A stretch of DNA of 64,000 nt from Citrus sinensis (taxonomy: Eukaryota; Streptophyta; Magnoliopsida; Sapindales; Rutaceae), in NCBI RefSeq assembly GCF_022201045.2, contig NC_068563.1:13613001-13677000 (forward strand), in the 5' to 3' direction. Position numbers and translations under genes: made by a program. This document shows positions 43,503 to 53,723 of this stretch, in pieces; the stretch's first letter is position 1; the number at the start of each line of letters is the position of its first letter. The notes beneath the pieces are model-generated. The model was not told the DNA's origin and did not search any database. It worked only from the letters and a program-made list of their open reading frames with translations.

Positions 43503-45004
43503 CTTATTGCTAGTCCCTAGCAAATAAAGGGAAAACAAAATTCAAAACCAAAATGATTTTTCTTTATTTTATTTAGAAACACTCGTGTTTATTCAATCAG
43601 ATTAATGATAGCAATCAAATAAAAGTATAAGCATTATCTCTAGTCTAAAGCAACATCACACCCACATCAACCATCCACATGAATCAGCCCAGTAGACTTT
43701 GATATAGCTACTTTCAAGAATGACATGTCAAACCCCAAAATCTCACTAGAAGTAGTGACACTCTCACAAAGAAATTAAACCCAATAAAAATAGTCACTCC
43801 AATGAATGGTAATTGAGAGAAAATTATAAAGAAGTGATATCACATGCTCTCACCAAGATGAAATAAATATGCCCTCAACTTAGAAATAATACAATCTCAA
43901 GTCAAACAAAAATGCTAGTCAACCCAATTTATTTATCTCTTTTTTTTCTTTTATTTATTTTTTTTTTTTGTTATGCACCACTACATCTTTTTAGCCCATA
44001 TAACTAGCTTCTACTTCAGAATATAGTTCCCTAAAATCAAGAAGGACTTTTATTAGGACGTAACGTAGGCTAGGGACATGGCTAACAAAGAAGGAAAATA
44101 GGGAAAACAAAGTGTATGTTTGAGAAAAATACAGAGAATTTTTTTTTTTTGGAAGTTGCAAGGTGGATTTCACCTATTATTGTTATTTTTATTCTTTTGA
44201 AACAACAACTTTTGTTTTGTTTTGTTTTTTTGTTTTTTTATTTTTTGCTTTTATTTGGCATAACTTCACTGAACAAAATAATTATTTACATTTTCTCAAA
44301 CATAAATAGGTGACGGAACTTATAAGACATTGGGTAATACTCCAAATCGGAGTAGGTCAAGATGATAAGTTGACAAAGAAAAGGTTTTCATTTTTTTTTA
44401 AGTCTCAAAAGGGTTAACTATGGATATTTAATAAAAGGGATGGCTAGAAAGGCTCAAACGGATCAAAGATGGCCTTTCCATCGTCTTTTAGGGCTCTAAA
44501 TAATCATTCATATCTACTAGTTAGATGGGCCTCCCAATGTAGCAACACACATTTTTTTTTCTTTTTTTTAAAGGGTTAACTCAAAAGAAATCTAGAGATC
44601 GCGTATACAATAATAAATTGTTAAGCTGTATAAAGAATGGGCAAAAGGGTTACTCTCCAAGAAAAATGATAGGCTCAAAAACTCACTTGGTACTTATTAT
44701 GACATGTTCATTCCTTCAAGCAACTCATATTTGTCTTCGACATCAACATGTAGAGTAGCAAACATAATGTAACATCACTTAAGACCAAAGATAATACAAA
44801 TACTAAAATTTGAAATAAATCATGTCATCCAATGTCAAAACAAATCACACAATTTTATTTTTTAAACAACATTCTACCCCCCAACCTATTCTAAACATGA
44901 AAGGAAAATATACATGCAGAAATGTGAAAATGATGCATAAAAACTAATTAGAAAACTTATACGTAAAATGATAGAAAACGAAAATGGTTTTTTTTTTTAA
45001 CTTA

Positions 45005-45050
45005 GAAGATGCATTTCTAGAGGCACTACACTCCATATTCAGCCATCTTC
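45005..45050. repeat. 46-bp motif, copy 1 (element A)
   Basis: Starts GAAGATG and ends CATCTTC (inverted ends), with the core CACTACACTCCATATTCAGC. It recurs at 45186-45231 and at 62485-62530 and 62644-62689 in element B. Confidence 0.85.
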
Positions 45051-45185
45051 GACTCAAAAATTTGAAAATATATATTTATAAGGATAAATTAAAAAGAAGA
45101 AAAATAGACATCAAAACATAATAAAGAAAAAGAAAATGTCTGAAATTTTTTTTGTATTTTTTATTTTTTAATTTTTTTTAATGAT

Positions 45186-45231
45186 GAAGATGCGTTTCTA
45201 GAGTCACTACACTCCATATTCAGCCATCTTC
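45186..45231. repeat. 46-bp motif, copy 2 (element A)
   Basis: Same motif as at 45005-45050, with only a few differences. Terminal inverted ends TGAAGATG/CATCTTCA. Confidence 0.85.
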
Positions 45232-45414
45232 AACACAAAAAGTTAGTAACAGTTAGTTTCTACAACAAAAAATCAGTAAAAACTTAACCAAGATTCCACA
45301 ATTGTCGACTATTCCCTCCCCCCAACCAGAATGAAACATTGTCCTCAATGTTTGAAAGGAAAGAAGTAGAGTTTAGAAGACATCACCTGGGTGGTGTAAC
45401 ACAGAAGAAAATAT

Positions 45415-46083
45415 TTACAAGCGGAGAGTTAAATCTAATTTGTACTTCTTACTGCGGCTACTGTTACCATCATTATTGGGGCGCTCCAACACAAAAGTCC
45501 AGAGGTCTGGCTCCGGTTTATAAGCTTGTAATAGATCAAGTAGCTCATTAGCAGTGTGAGCACAAATAAAAAGTTTTTTCACATTAGAAGGAATGAAATA
45601 GTTTTTTATTGCATGGTTAAGAAATGCGATAAAGCCATCATAAAAGTTATTGACATTTAACAAACTGATGGGTTTCTGGTGGATGTGCAGATGGGCCCAA
45701 GATGCTACTGTGATAAGTGCCTCTAGTGTTGCAAGATCTCCTGGAAGGAAAATAAAAGCATCAGCATGATTAAGCATTCCAGTTATTCTTTCTTGCATAC
45801 CTGAGACGACTAACTCTTCTCCAGTTGATAAGTCAGACGAACTGCCCAATGGTTTTAAGACTCTTGGGATGATGCCTAACACTTGACTTCCTCTTATAAA
45901 AGCTGCTTCTGAGACCATTTTTGATAACCCTCGGTTACCTCCTCCATACACCAAGGGTAATTTTCTCGCTGCTATGCTGCGACCAAGATCTATGGCTGCC
46001 TCAACGAACTCTTTATGTTTGCCATATGTAAATCCAGAAAGCACACAAATGTTCTTGAATTGTCTATTGGGAGTAGCTGCCAT
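45415..46083 (-). CDS. LOG-family (cytokinin-activating-type) ORF inside Gypsy element A
   Basis: 222 residues from the first in-frame ATG (46083, MAATPNRQFKN). LOG enzymes release free-base cytokinins from their riboside 5'-monophosphates in the cytosol. Visible motifs are VCVLSG-like ICVLSG at 12-17, YGGGNRGL at 46-53, VLGIIPRVL at 68-76, the conserved Arg in MQERI (R99), PGDLATLEAL at 114-123 with the conserved Glu (E121), and QKPISLLNV at 136-144. The canonical PGGYGTLEE loop is changed to PGDLATLEA, so phosphate binding or catalysis may be altered. The length matches plant LOGs (about 210-230). Plant LOG genes have several introns and this has none, fitting passage through RNA. It is in sense with pol, after integrase. 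Element B has the same ORF. Whether it is an active enzyme is unknown. Confidence 0.87.
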   Translation of the reverse strand: MAATPNRQFKNICVLSGFTYGKHKEFVEAAIDLGRSIAARKLPLVYGGGNRGLSKMVSEAAFIRGSQVLGIIPRVLKPLGSSSDLSTGEELVVSGMQERITGMLNHADAFIFLPGDLATLEALITVASWAHLHIHQKPISLLNVNNFYDGFIAFLNHAIKNYFIPSNVKKLFICAHTANELLDLLQAYKPEPDLWTFVLERPNNDGNSSRSKKYKLDLTLRL

Positions 46084-46424
46084 TGTGATACTTCTCAAAA
46101 ATAATTTGTGAGTGCTTGACAAAAAAGAAATCACATTTAAGAATCTTGATGACAGTGGATCACAGTTGTGTATGAAGTAACATGTCAGTGTCAAATAACG
46201 TGTAAAGCACGTGGCTCGCTAGTCAAAAAGGAAACAGTAAAAGGGAAAAAGCAAACAGCAATAAGGAAAAAGCAAACAGTAATAAAATTATTAAAGATAA
46301 TAATGCACACAATAAAACAATAGTGAAATAAAATAACAGTAAAGTGGAAGGATATTTACAGGTAGTTGCAACTGTGTCTCACATCTTCCTCTGGTTTTAC
46401 GTCCAGAAACGGCTTGAACGCCCT

Positions 46425-46982
46425 CTATAGGTCAAGGATAGGCTTCCCATCCAGTTTTCTTATAAACTGGCAAACAGGGTTGTTTATAGTCAGATTCCAG
46501 AGATTATATCGTGCATGCTCTTTCTGGAATAATGGCCATAACTGGAGAATCGCTCCTTGCACATATCCACTGGGATGCGTTTCAAGAGACAAATGGATAT
46601 CATCCAATGACTCCTTATTCAAGCAATCCCTAATGAATTGAATCTTATCTTCCTTGTTATCAGACACCATTCCTAAAGAACATGGGTTTTTATTGTAACT
46701 CATTCTGGCACACTTATGACAAGCAACAAAAATTCTTCGAGCTCGTCGTTTTCTTGCATAATTTCCTTTACCACAACCAGGCATGTATGCAATAAATTTT
46801 GGAGGTAACTCACCTGCCGATCGTACTTTAGCCTCGATTAACCAACGGATGTCAGCATGTATGTTATTCCTCATGAGTAATCGCATGCGTTCGAACTGAG
46901 CTTTATAGATCGTAAGGAGGGCATTCTGAGGAAGTGAAGGGAATCGCTTGTGAAGCTTCGCTAGAATCTCGTTTCTGTCCAT
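46425..46982 (-). CDS. unrecognised 185-residue ORF of the Athila element
   Basis: Starts MDRNEILAKLHKRFPSLP and ends RKLDGKPILDL. I do not recognise it. It is helical-looking at the N-terminus, then has a basic stretch (NYARKRRARRIF) followed by CHKC and a further Cys, which could bind zinc or nucleic acid. It has no signal peptide and no membrane segment, so it does not look like a classical env. It lies between integrase and the LOG ORF on the same strand. The C-terminal 45 codons are present in element B (63861-64000) with the same stop position, so it is a family feature. Confidence 0.6.
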   Translation of the reverse strand: MDRNEILAKLHKRFPSLPQNALLTIYKAQFERMRLLMRNNIHADIRWLIEAKVRSAGELPPKFIAYMPGCGKGNYARKRRARRIFVACHKCARMSYNKNPCSLGMVSDNKEDKIQFIRDCLNKESLDDIHLSLETHPSGYVQGAILQLWPLFQKEHARYNLWNLTINNPVCQFIRKLDGKPILDL

Positions 46983-47162
46983 ACTTTCGCCTCAGAATAT
47001 CAATTATTATGGGAAACTGAAGTAACCGACTTGATTGTCACAGAGTATCGTTATCCGCCACTTCACCGGGGTAACAAACTAAAGCACACAAACAAAAAAA
47101 CAAATTAAAACACACAAAGAAAATTAAAATCGTCCTCTTATTGAATTCACCTCAAGCTCCAA

Positions 47163-47357
47163 CTAGATGTCGTAAACACTTCTCTCAATATCTCTGAGTT
47201 GGCTTTCTAGACCCTCAACATAGGATACTAACTCTGGTGGTTGTAGAGCCCAAATGCGATGTGTTTTACAAAATTGAATCTGCCTTTTGAGATGAGTTTT
47301 GACACGTTGAAGTGGTTTAAGAATGTTCAGGAGGAACGGTCTAAGTAAGGTACTCAT
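47163..47357 (-). CDS. small 64-residue ORF of the Athila element
   Basis: MSTLLRPFLLNILKPLQRVKTHLK... to ...LRDIERSVYDI; a basic N-terminal half and a heptad-like acidic C-terminal half. No family recognised. It sits between integrase and the 185-residue ORF on the same strand. It could be chance; no second copy is in the window to compare. Confidence 0.35.
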   Translation of the reverse strand: MSTLLRPFLLNILKPLQRVKTHLKRQIQFCKTHRIWALQPPELVSYVEGLESQLRDIERSVYDI

Positions 47358-47483
47358 GATAAAAAATGATAAGAGAAAACTTAATAGTTAAACAAACACA
47401 CTTATGCAAAAATAATTTCAATTAGCAAAAGAATAATATAAAGAAAAAAAGAAAAAAATCAAATCACCGAAAAGAAAAAAAAA

Positions 47484-48810
47484 TCAATTCAAATTTGGTG
47501 GGTCACTCAAATTTATTTCGATGTCTTCTCCAAGTGGTTGGTATTCTAGATATGGCTTTAATCTTTGACCATTAACTTTAAACGTGACACCGTTCTTTGG
47601 GTCCTTAATTTCAATTGCCCCATGTGAAAAAACAGTATGAACAATAAATGGGCCAGACCAACGAGAGCGTAACTTACCTGGGAATAGGTGCAAGCAAGAA
47701 TTGAATAAAAGCACTTTCTGACCTGGAGTGAACGATTTTCTCATAATTTGCTTATCATGGAAGACTTTCATTCGTTGCTTGTAAATCTTGGCATTTTCGT
47801 ATGCATCATTACGAATTTCTTCAAGTTCTGCCAGTTTTAATCTTCTTTCTGAGCTGGCTTGTTGCATGTCAAAATTGAATTTCTTGATGGCCCAATATGC
47901 ACGATGCTCGAGTTCCACAGGTAGGTGGCAAGCTTTTCCATACACTAGCCTGTAGGGTGACATCCCAATCGGGGTCTTGAAAGCCGTTCTATATGCCCAT
48001 AATACATCATCAAGTCTTAATGACCAATCTTTTCTGTCTGGCCTCACCGTTTTTTCTAATATGTGCTTTATTTCTCGATTGGATATCTCAACTTGGCCAC
48101 TGGTTTGCGGATGATATGGGGTCGCCACTTTGTGAGTGATGGAATACTTTGTCAAAAGAGCTTTGAATGCTTTGTTGCAAAAGTGGGCACCATCATCACT
48201 TATTATTGCTCGAGGGAATCCAAAGCGCGAAACAATGTTGCTTTTCAAAAATCCTATCACCACCTTGTGATCATTGGTTCTACATGGAATTGGTTCTACA
48301 TGGAATTGCTTCTACCCATTTCGATACGTAGTCAACAGCAACCAATATGTATTGATGGCCAAAAGATGGGGGAAAGGGTCCCATGAAGTCGATACCCCAT
48401 ATGTCAAAAATCTCAACCACTAAAATTGGATTTAGTGGCATCATGTTCCTTCGTGTAATGCTCCCCATTCGCTGACACCTATCACACGAAGAACAGAAAG
48501 TGTAAGCATCTCGAAATATAGATGGCCAATAGAAACCACATTGTAAAACTTTAGTCGTTGTTTTCTTAGCACTGAAATGGCCTCCACAAGCTTGTTCATG
48601 GCAGAATGAAAGGATATTCTGAATTTCACTTTCTGGGACACATCGTCTAACAATTTGATCCGCACAATACTTGAACAAATACGGGTCATCCCAAAAGAAA
48701 TTCTTTATCTCTACAAAGAATTTAGCCTTATCTTGCTTGGTCCAATGCTCTGGAAGTTTACCTATAACAAGATAATTAACTATATCAGCATACCAAGGTA
48801 ATACTCCCAC
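47484..48810 (-). pseudogene. Athila integrase, frameshifted
   Basis: 48810-48280 carries the zinc-binding HHCC region ([17 protein letters not shown]) and the first catalytic Asp ([10 protein letters not shown]). 48263-47484 carries the second Asp (IISDDGAHF), the Glu ([12 protein letters not shown]) and the C-terminal domain (SRWSGPFIV). The two halves are in different frames because a 16-bp word (GGTTCTACATGGAATT, plus strand) is tandemly duplicated at about 48278-48309. All catalytic residues are kept. The N-terminus was originally joined to the RNase H ORF and is now separated by a solo LTR. Confidence 0.9.
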
Positions 48811-48824
48811 TCATTAATTGTTCA

Positions 48825-50274
48825 TGACACAACTTAAAAGTAAATTTTAACTCCCAAGTATAAGAGTGTCTTGTTGTATTATAACTCAGTGAGTCCGAGG
48901 TCAATCCACAAAGAAAAGATTTAATTAGTTTATTTTATTTTATCTAAAAATTGAAATTAAAACTTGAATATAAACAACTTAATTTAAATGAAACTATGGA
49001 ATTGAACTAGTTAGGGTTATGGATCCACTCTTAGAAATAAATAAAACTTAATAAATTCTTTTTGCCAATTTGTTTTAGATTTATTACCCAAAAGATTAAT
49101 TATACAAATTATTATTATTTTCCCTTTAATTTTATGATGGATTAAGTATTTATTGTGCCAAAATTTAATTTGTCTACAATAAGTCAAAATACCGTTTCAC
49201 CATGCCTTATATTAAGATCTTAAGAATTTATTGTGCCAAATTCATTTGTTTGTCTACAATAAATCAAATTTTCAAAATATAAAACATGTATAAAAGTAAA
49301 TAGAAAATAATTTAATTTATAAAATTAAACATAGAATTTGATTAAATCATATTTATTTCTTAAGAGTTTCACCTTCCCCTAACTAATATTATTTAGTTAA
49401 GCATAATTAAAATAAAAAGAAGTAGTAAAATTGAATTACTTATAATTAAAAGAAATAAAAACAACTAAAATTGGAAATAAAACTAATTTTATTAATGAAA
49501 ATAATTATACAAAATATTAAAAACACACCTGGAAATCAAGATTACAAGGAGATGGAGAGAATTTGAGAAGAAGAGAGTTGTAGAGAGATGATCAAAACAT
49601 AAAAATGAGGCTCTATTTATAGAAAAATAAATTCATAATCCAGTGCTTTGCGGTCCATCATAGGCTTCATGCATGTGCTCCTCACAACCCTTAGATCAAG
49701 ATCCAATGGCTGGTCAAACTTCCAAAGTCAACATCACACATGGCATCATTTGACTCGTCCGATTTACCCAAAGAACGGTTGAGATTTGGCGGGTTAATGG
49801 GTGGATCGGGTCAACCCGAATACAAAGATTCGGATCCTCCAACTTGCTTCACCAACCATTGCCACATGGCACAATCATGGCCATTGAATCATGAACGGTT
49901 GAGATTTAGTCAAGATTGCCAGTTATCCCATGCACTCATATCTATTGTAAGCTCATTTCATCATCCAATCAGTGCTCAGTCAATAGGAAAAGTCAACTTT
50001 TTTTACACAAGCCCAATTTTAAGCCGATCTTGACTGATCTTAAGGTTTTCGGACCTCCGGAATCTAAATTTGACCTCCGTTTATCTGTTTGAAGCCTCGA
50101 AGTACGTGAAATTAATAATTTTCCTAATAAACACATAAAAATACACAAAATTAAATATATTTAAAACATAATTAATAATTCATAATATATTACATAAACA
50201 CAAATATAAATTATAACATAAGCATAAAATAACATATTATCGCTTGATAATTAAACAATTTTTAATACTAATCA
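48825..50274. mobile_element. solo LTR inserted in the Athila pol gene
   Basis: 1450 bp, TGACACAACT ... ACTAATCA on the plus strand, with TG/CA ends and a perfect 5-bp target duplication GTTCA (48820-48824, 50275-50279). It splits the pol frame between RNase H and integrase. It resembles the element A LTR in general layout (for example TAAGAGTGTC, TTTCGGACCTCCGGAATC) but is a different family. No internal coding sequence. Confidence 0.9.
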
Positions 50275-50279
50275 GTTCA

Positions 50280-52183
50280 TCTGGAAATGACTCATTCAAT
50301 ATTAATGGCTCTGTAATTGTGTCAAAATGGAGACGAGAGAGGTGGTCCGCCACAACATTTTCTGTCCCTTTCTTATCTTTGAATTCCAAGTCAAATTCTT
50401 GTAAAAGTAACACCCAACGAATTAGTCTAGCTTTTGCATCTTTCTTTGTGAGAAGATATTTAAGAGCAGCATGATCTGTGAATATAATTATTTTACAACC
50501 AATGAGATAAGATCGAAATTTCTCTAATGCAAACACTACTGCTAGCATTTCTTTCTCAGTAGTTGAATAGTTCAATTGTGCATCATTCAATGTCATACTA
50601 GCATAGTAAATAACGTGGGGAATTCGATCAACTCTTTGTCCTAATACTGCTCCTACTGCATAATCAGATGCATCACACATGAGTTCAAATGGTAAGCTCC
50701 AGTTCGGGGCCTGAATGATGGGTGATGATGTCAACAACTGCTTTAATTTTTCAAAAGCCACAATACATGAATCATTAAAGATAAAAGGTACATCCTTAGC
50801 AAGTAAATTGCATAAGGGTCTAGAAACTTTGCTAAAATCTTTAATGAAACGTCTATAAAAACCAGCATGCCCAAGGAAAGATCTTACTTCTCTTACTGTT
50901 TTGGGTGGAGGAAGATTAGAAATGAGATCCACCTTGGCTTTGTCAACCTCAATACCTTTGCTCGAAATGATGTGACCGAGAACAATACCTTGTTTTACCA
51001 TAAAATGGCATTTCTCCCAATTTAAGATCAAGTTCTTCTCGATACATCTCTGCAGAACTAGTGTTAGATGATGTAAACATTGATCAAACGAATCACCAAA
51101 GACAGAAAAGTCATCCATAAAGACTTCAAGGAATCGTTCAACCATATCAGAAAAAATGCTCAACATGCATCGTTGAAATGTAGCAGGTGCATTACATAAT
51201 CCAAATGGCATTCTCCTATATGCAAATGTGCCAAAAGGGCAAGTGAAAGTGGTCTTCTCTTGATCTTTTGGTGCTATGGGGATCTGATTGTATCCTGAGT
51301 AGCCATCTAGAAAGCAATAAAATTTATGGCCTACTAATCTATCAAGCATTTGATCAATAAATGGTAAAGGAAAATGGTCTTTACGTGTGACAGAATTCAA
51401 CTTTCTATAATCAATGCATACACGCCATCCTGTAGTTACTCTAGTGGGTACCAATTCATTATCGACATTCGTAACTACTGTGACTCCTGACTTTTTGGGG
51501 ACAACTTGCACAGGACTGACCCATGAACTATCAGAAATGGGGTAAATGATACCTGCATCTAATAGCTTAAGGACTTCAGTTCTAACAACTTCTTTCATAT
51601 TAGGATTTAATCGACGTTGCATTTCCCTAGTAGATTTAGCATTTTCATCAAGGTGAATGTAATGCATGCAATCTGCAGGGTTTATACTTTTAATGTCTGC
51701 TATGGTCCATCCTAATGCCCCTTTGTGCTCTTTTAAAACATCCAACAACTTACTTTTTTGTTCGTCATTGAGGGATGATGAGATGATTACTGGCAGAGTG
51801 CTTTCTTCTCCCAAAAATGCATATTCCAAAGTGTTGGGCAATGGTTTGAGCTCGAGTTTCGGTGGTGATTCTGATGATGGGATGAGTTTCTTCTCTGATG
51901 GTGCTAGTTGTTCAACTCGTGACTTCCATTTATTAGTGTCCATGGATGGTGCTAAGTCAAGCAGGGCGTTGACCTCATCGACCGATCTGTCAATATCAAA
52001 ATCCAAACCAAAGTGAGTTAAGCATGTCTGTAAAGGGTCATCACTAAGGTTTGAAACAAAAGAGTCATCAACTAATGTTTCAATTAAATCCACATCAACA
52101 ATTCCATCATCTGCATCGTGAGGTTGTTTGGCAATGTTGAAAATGTTGAGCTCCATAGTCATGTTGCCGAATGACAACTGCAT
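50280..52183 (-). pseudogene. Athila reverse transcriptase and RNase H
   Basis: An open frame of about 640 codons. An acidic linker is followed by the [35 protein letters not shown] and the catalytic FMDD at about 51115-51126. The connection follows, then RNase [32 protein letters not shown] and ADHLSRL. The RT itself looks intact. The frame is separated upstream from protease by a stop (about 52200) and a frameshift (about 52295), and downstream is terminated by the solo LTR. Marked as pseudogene because the polyprotein cannot be made as one chain. Confidence 0.9.
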
Positions 52184-52287
52184 ATTTTCAGTCCTGCATT
52201 AAATGTGAGCATCCGCAGTTGCCAAGAAAGGTCGGCCTAGAATAATGGGGATGTGCTTCTTTGAATCCTGCATTGGTTGAGTGTCAA

Positions 52288-52683
52288 TTACAATGAATCA
52301 ACAGGAAAATAAAACTTGTCTACCTGGATAAGCACGTCCTCCACAATACCACGAGGTATTTTCGTGGACCGATCTGCAAGTTGTAACACCACTAGAGTTG
52401 GGTGTAATTCTCCTAGTCCAAGTTTCACGAATACTGAATAAGGCAACAGATTTACACTAGCTCCTAAATCCAACAAAGCATTCTCAATTGTGTGGTTCCC
52501 TATACTACAAGAGATAGTGGGGGAGCCTAGGTCTTTGCATTTTAAAGGAATTTTATGTTGGAGTATAGAACTGACGTTTTCTGTTAAAAATGCCTTCTTT
52601 TGAACATGCATATTTCTCTTTTTAGTACAAAGGTCTTTAAGAAACTTGGCATAAGATGGAACTTGTTTAATAGCATTAAGCAA
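52288..52683 (-). pseudogene. Athila protease and end of gag, truncated
   Basis: Contains the Athila-type gag/protease junction (AIKQVPSYAKFLKDLCT) and retropepsin motif ALLDLGASVNLLPYS, then LQLADRSTKIPRGIVEDVLIQVDKF. Its upstream part is cut off by the LTR of element B at 52698, and a one-base loss near 52295 shifts the frame toward RT. Confidence 0.88.
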
Positions 52684-53723
52684 AGGGATGTTAATGTTGT
52701 GAAAATTTTAATGTACTCGCAAGCGCACGAATCTATTGTAGTATAGATCTATGGTGACGAGTGTCGATCCCACGAGGAGGTGGATTTTAATTGTGTATAG
52801 AATTAATTTTGTAAATAGGTTGTTGGATTTATGGTGGAAATGATTTGGTATATGCTAAAACTTAAATTCAAATGGCGAGAATAAATTCTAAAATTGGAAT
52901 TGCAAGGGCAAGAATAAATTGAAGATAATTCTATTGAAATGACGTACTTGGGTATCTGGATCCGTATCAACATGCATCATGGGCTAAATAATCCGTATTA
53001 ATGCAAATTAAATCATGAGGGGGGAATCCACACCTCATGAACCACGCTCTAATCAATATGGTGCTAAGGGCTTATCGTGCCAAATAATAATAACCTTGTA
53101 CTAGAGGGCCGGTGAAACCAAGGCGGTACTAGACAAGAATATTATTATTTGTCGACGAGAAGTCAAAACATCCACAAAAACTAGAGGGGAAGAGAAAATA
53201 AATTTACCAAATTAAGCCCATGACACATGTTGAGACTTCACCTTCAACCCAAGCTTGAAAGAAAATTAGCCACTCATAATTGAACTAGGGGCAAAATGGG
53301 AATTTATTAAAATACGAAGAAAATACAAGATGGAGAGGCAATTACAGAAAATGGATCCCAAAAATGGATTCAGAGATCTCAAATTAGGGGGGAGAGGCCC
53401 CCTTTTTATAGATACATGGAGTAAATCATGGCCATCGGATTAAAAATAGTTTGGACGCTCAGGATTGCGCCACGTCATCACTCAACAGTCCACGGTTTGA
53501 CCACGCGGATGAACAGTAACACGGTTTGACCCGACTTTGAACAGTAACGCGGTTTGACCCGGATGAACAGTAACGCGGTTTGGTTGAAAATAATCCTGTG
53601 TGATGCATGCACCGTACGCGAGATTTTTCGTCCACTGATATGCTGCCACGTCACCATCAACAGTACATAAGAATTTTAGTCCAACAGGATCGTGACACCT
53701 CATCAGTCAATGCCACATCATCG

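Larger units (their letters stand above)
43503..45414 (-). other. 3' non-coding region of element A
   Basis: 1.9 kb between the LOG ORF and the purine tract, rich in T tracts, without a convincing ORF. It contains the paired 46-bp motif (45005-45050, 45186-45231). Element B has a counterpart at 60994-62871 with many small indels, which contrasts with the indel-free LOG ORFs. Confidence 0.7.
42124..52697 (-). mobile_element. Athila-type Ty3/Gypsy element A with LOG ORF (interrupted)
   Basis: Minus-strand Gypsy element inserted in Copia 3. Left to right it holds the 3' LTR (42124-43488), purine tract, 1.9 kb of non-coding DNA, a LOG-family ORF, a 185-codon ORF, a 64-codon ORF, integrase, a solo-LTR insertion, RT/RNase H and protease. 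It is cut at 52697/52698 by element B of the same family. Its gag and 5' LTR would lie right of the window. The protease motif LLDLGASVNLLP and the RT sequence place it in the Athila clade, whose members carry an env-like ORF after integrase; here that slot holds the LOG and 185-codon ORFs. Pol is broken in several places. Confidence 0.9.

Noticed and set aside
44116..44313. 65-codon Phe/Leu-rich ORF (also at 61586 in element B)
   Set aside because: T-tract translation in the 3' non-coding region; not conserved in frame between A and B.
46084..46194. N-terminal extension of the LOG ORF (open frame without stop, also in B to 63711)
   Set aside because: No in-frame ATG upstream of MAATP and weaker conservation between A and B than within the ORF.
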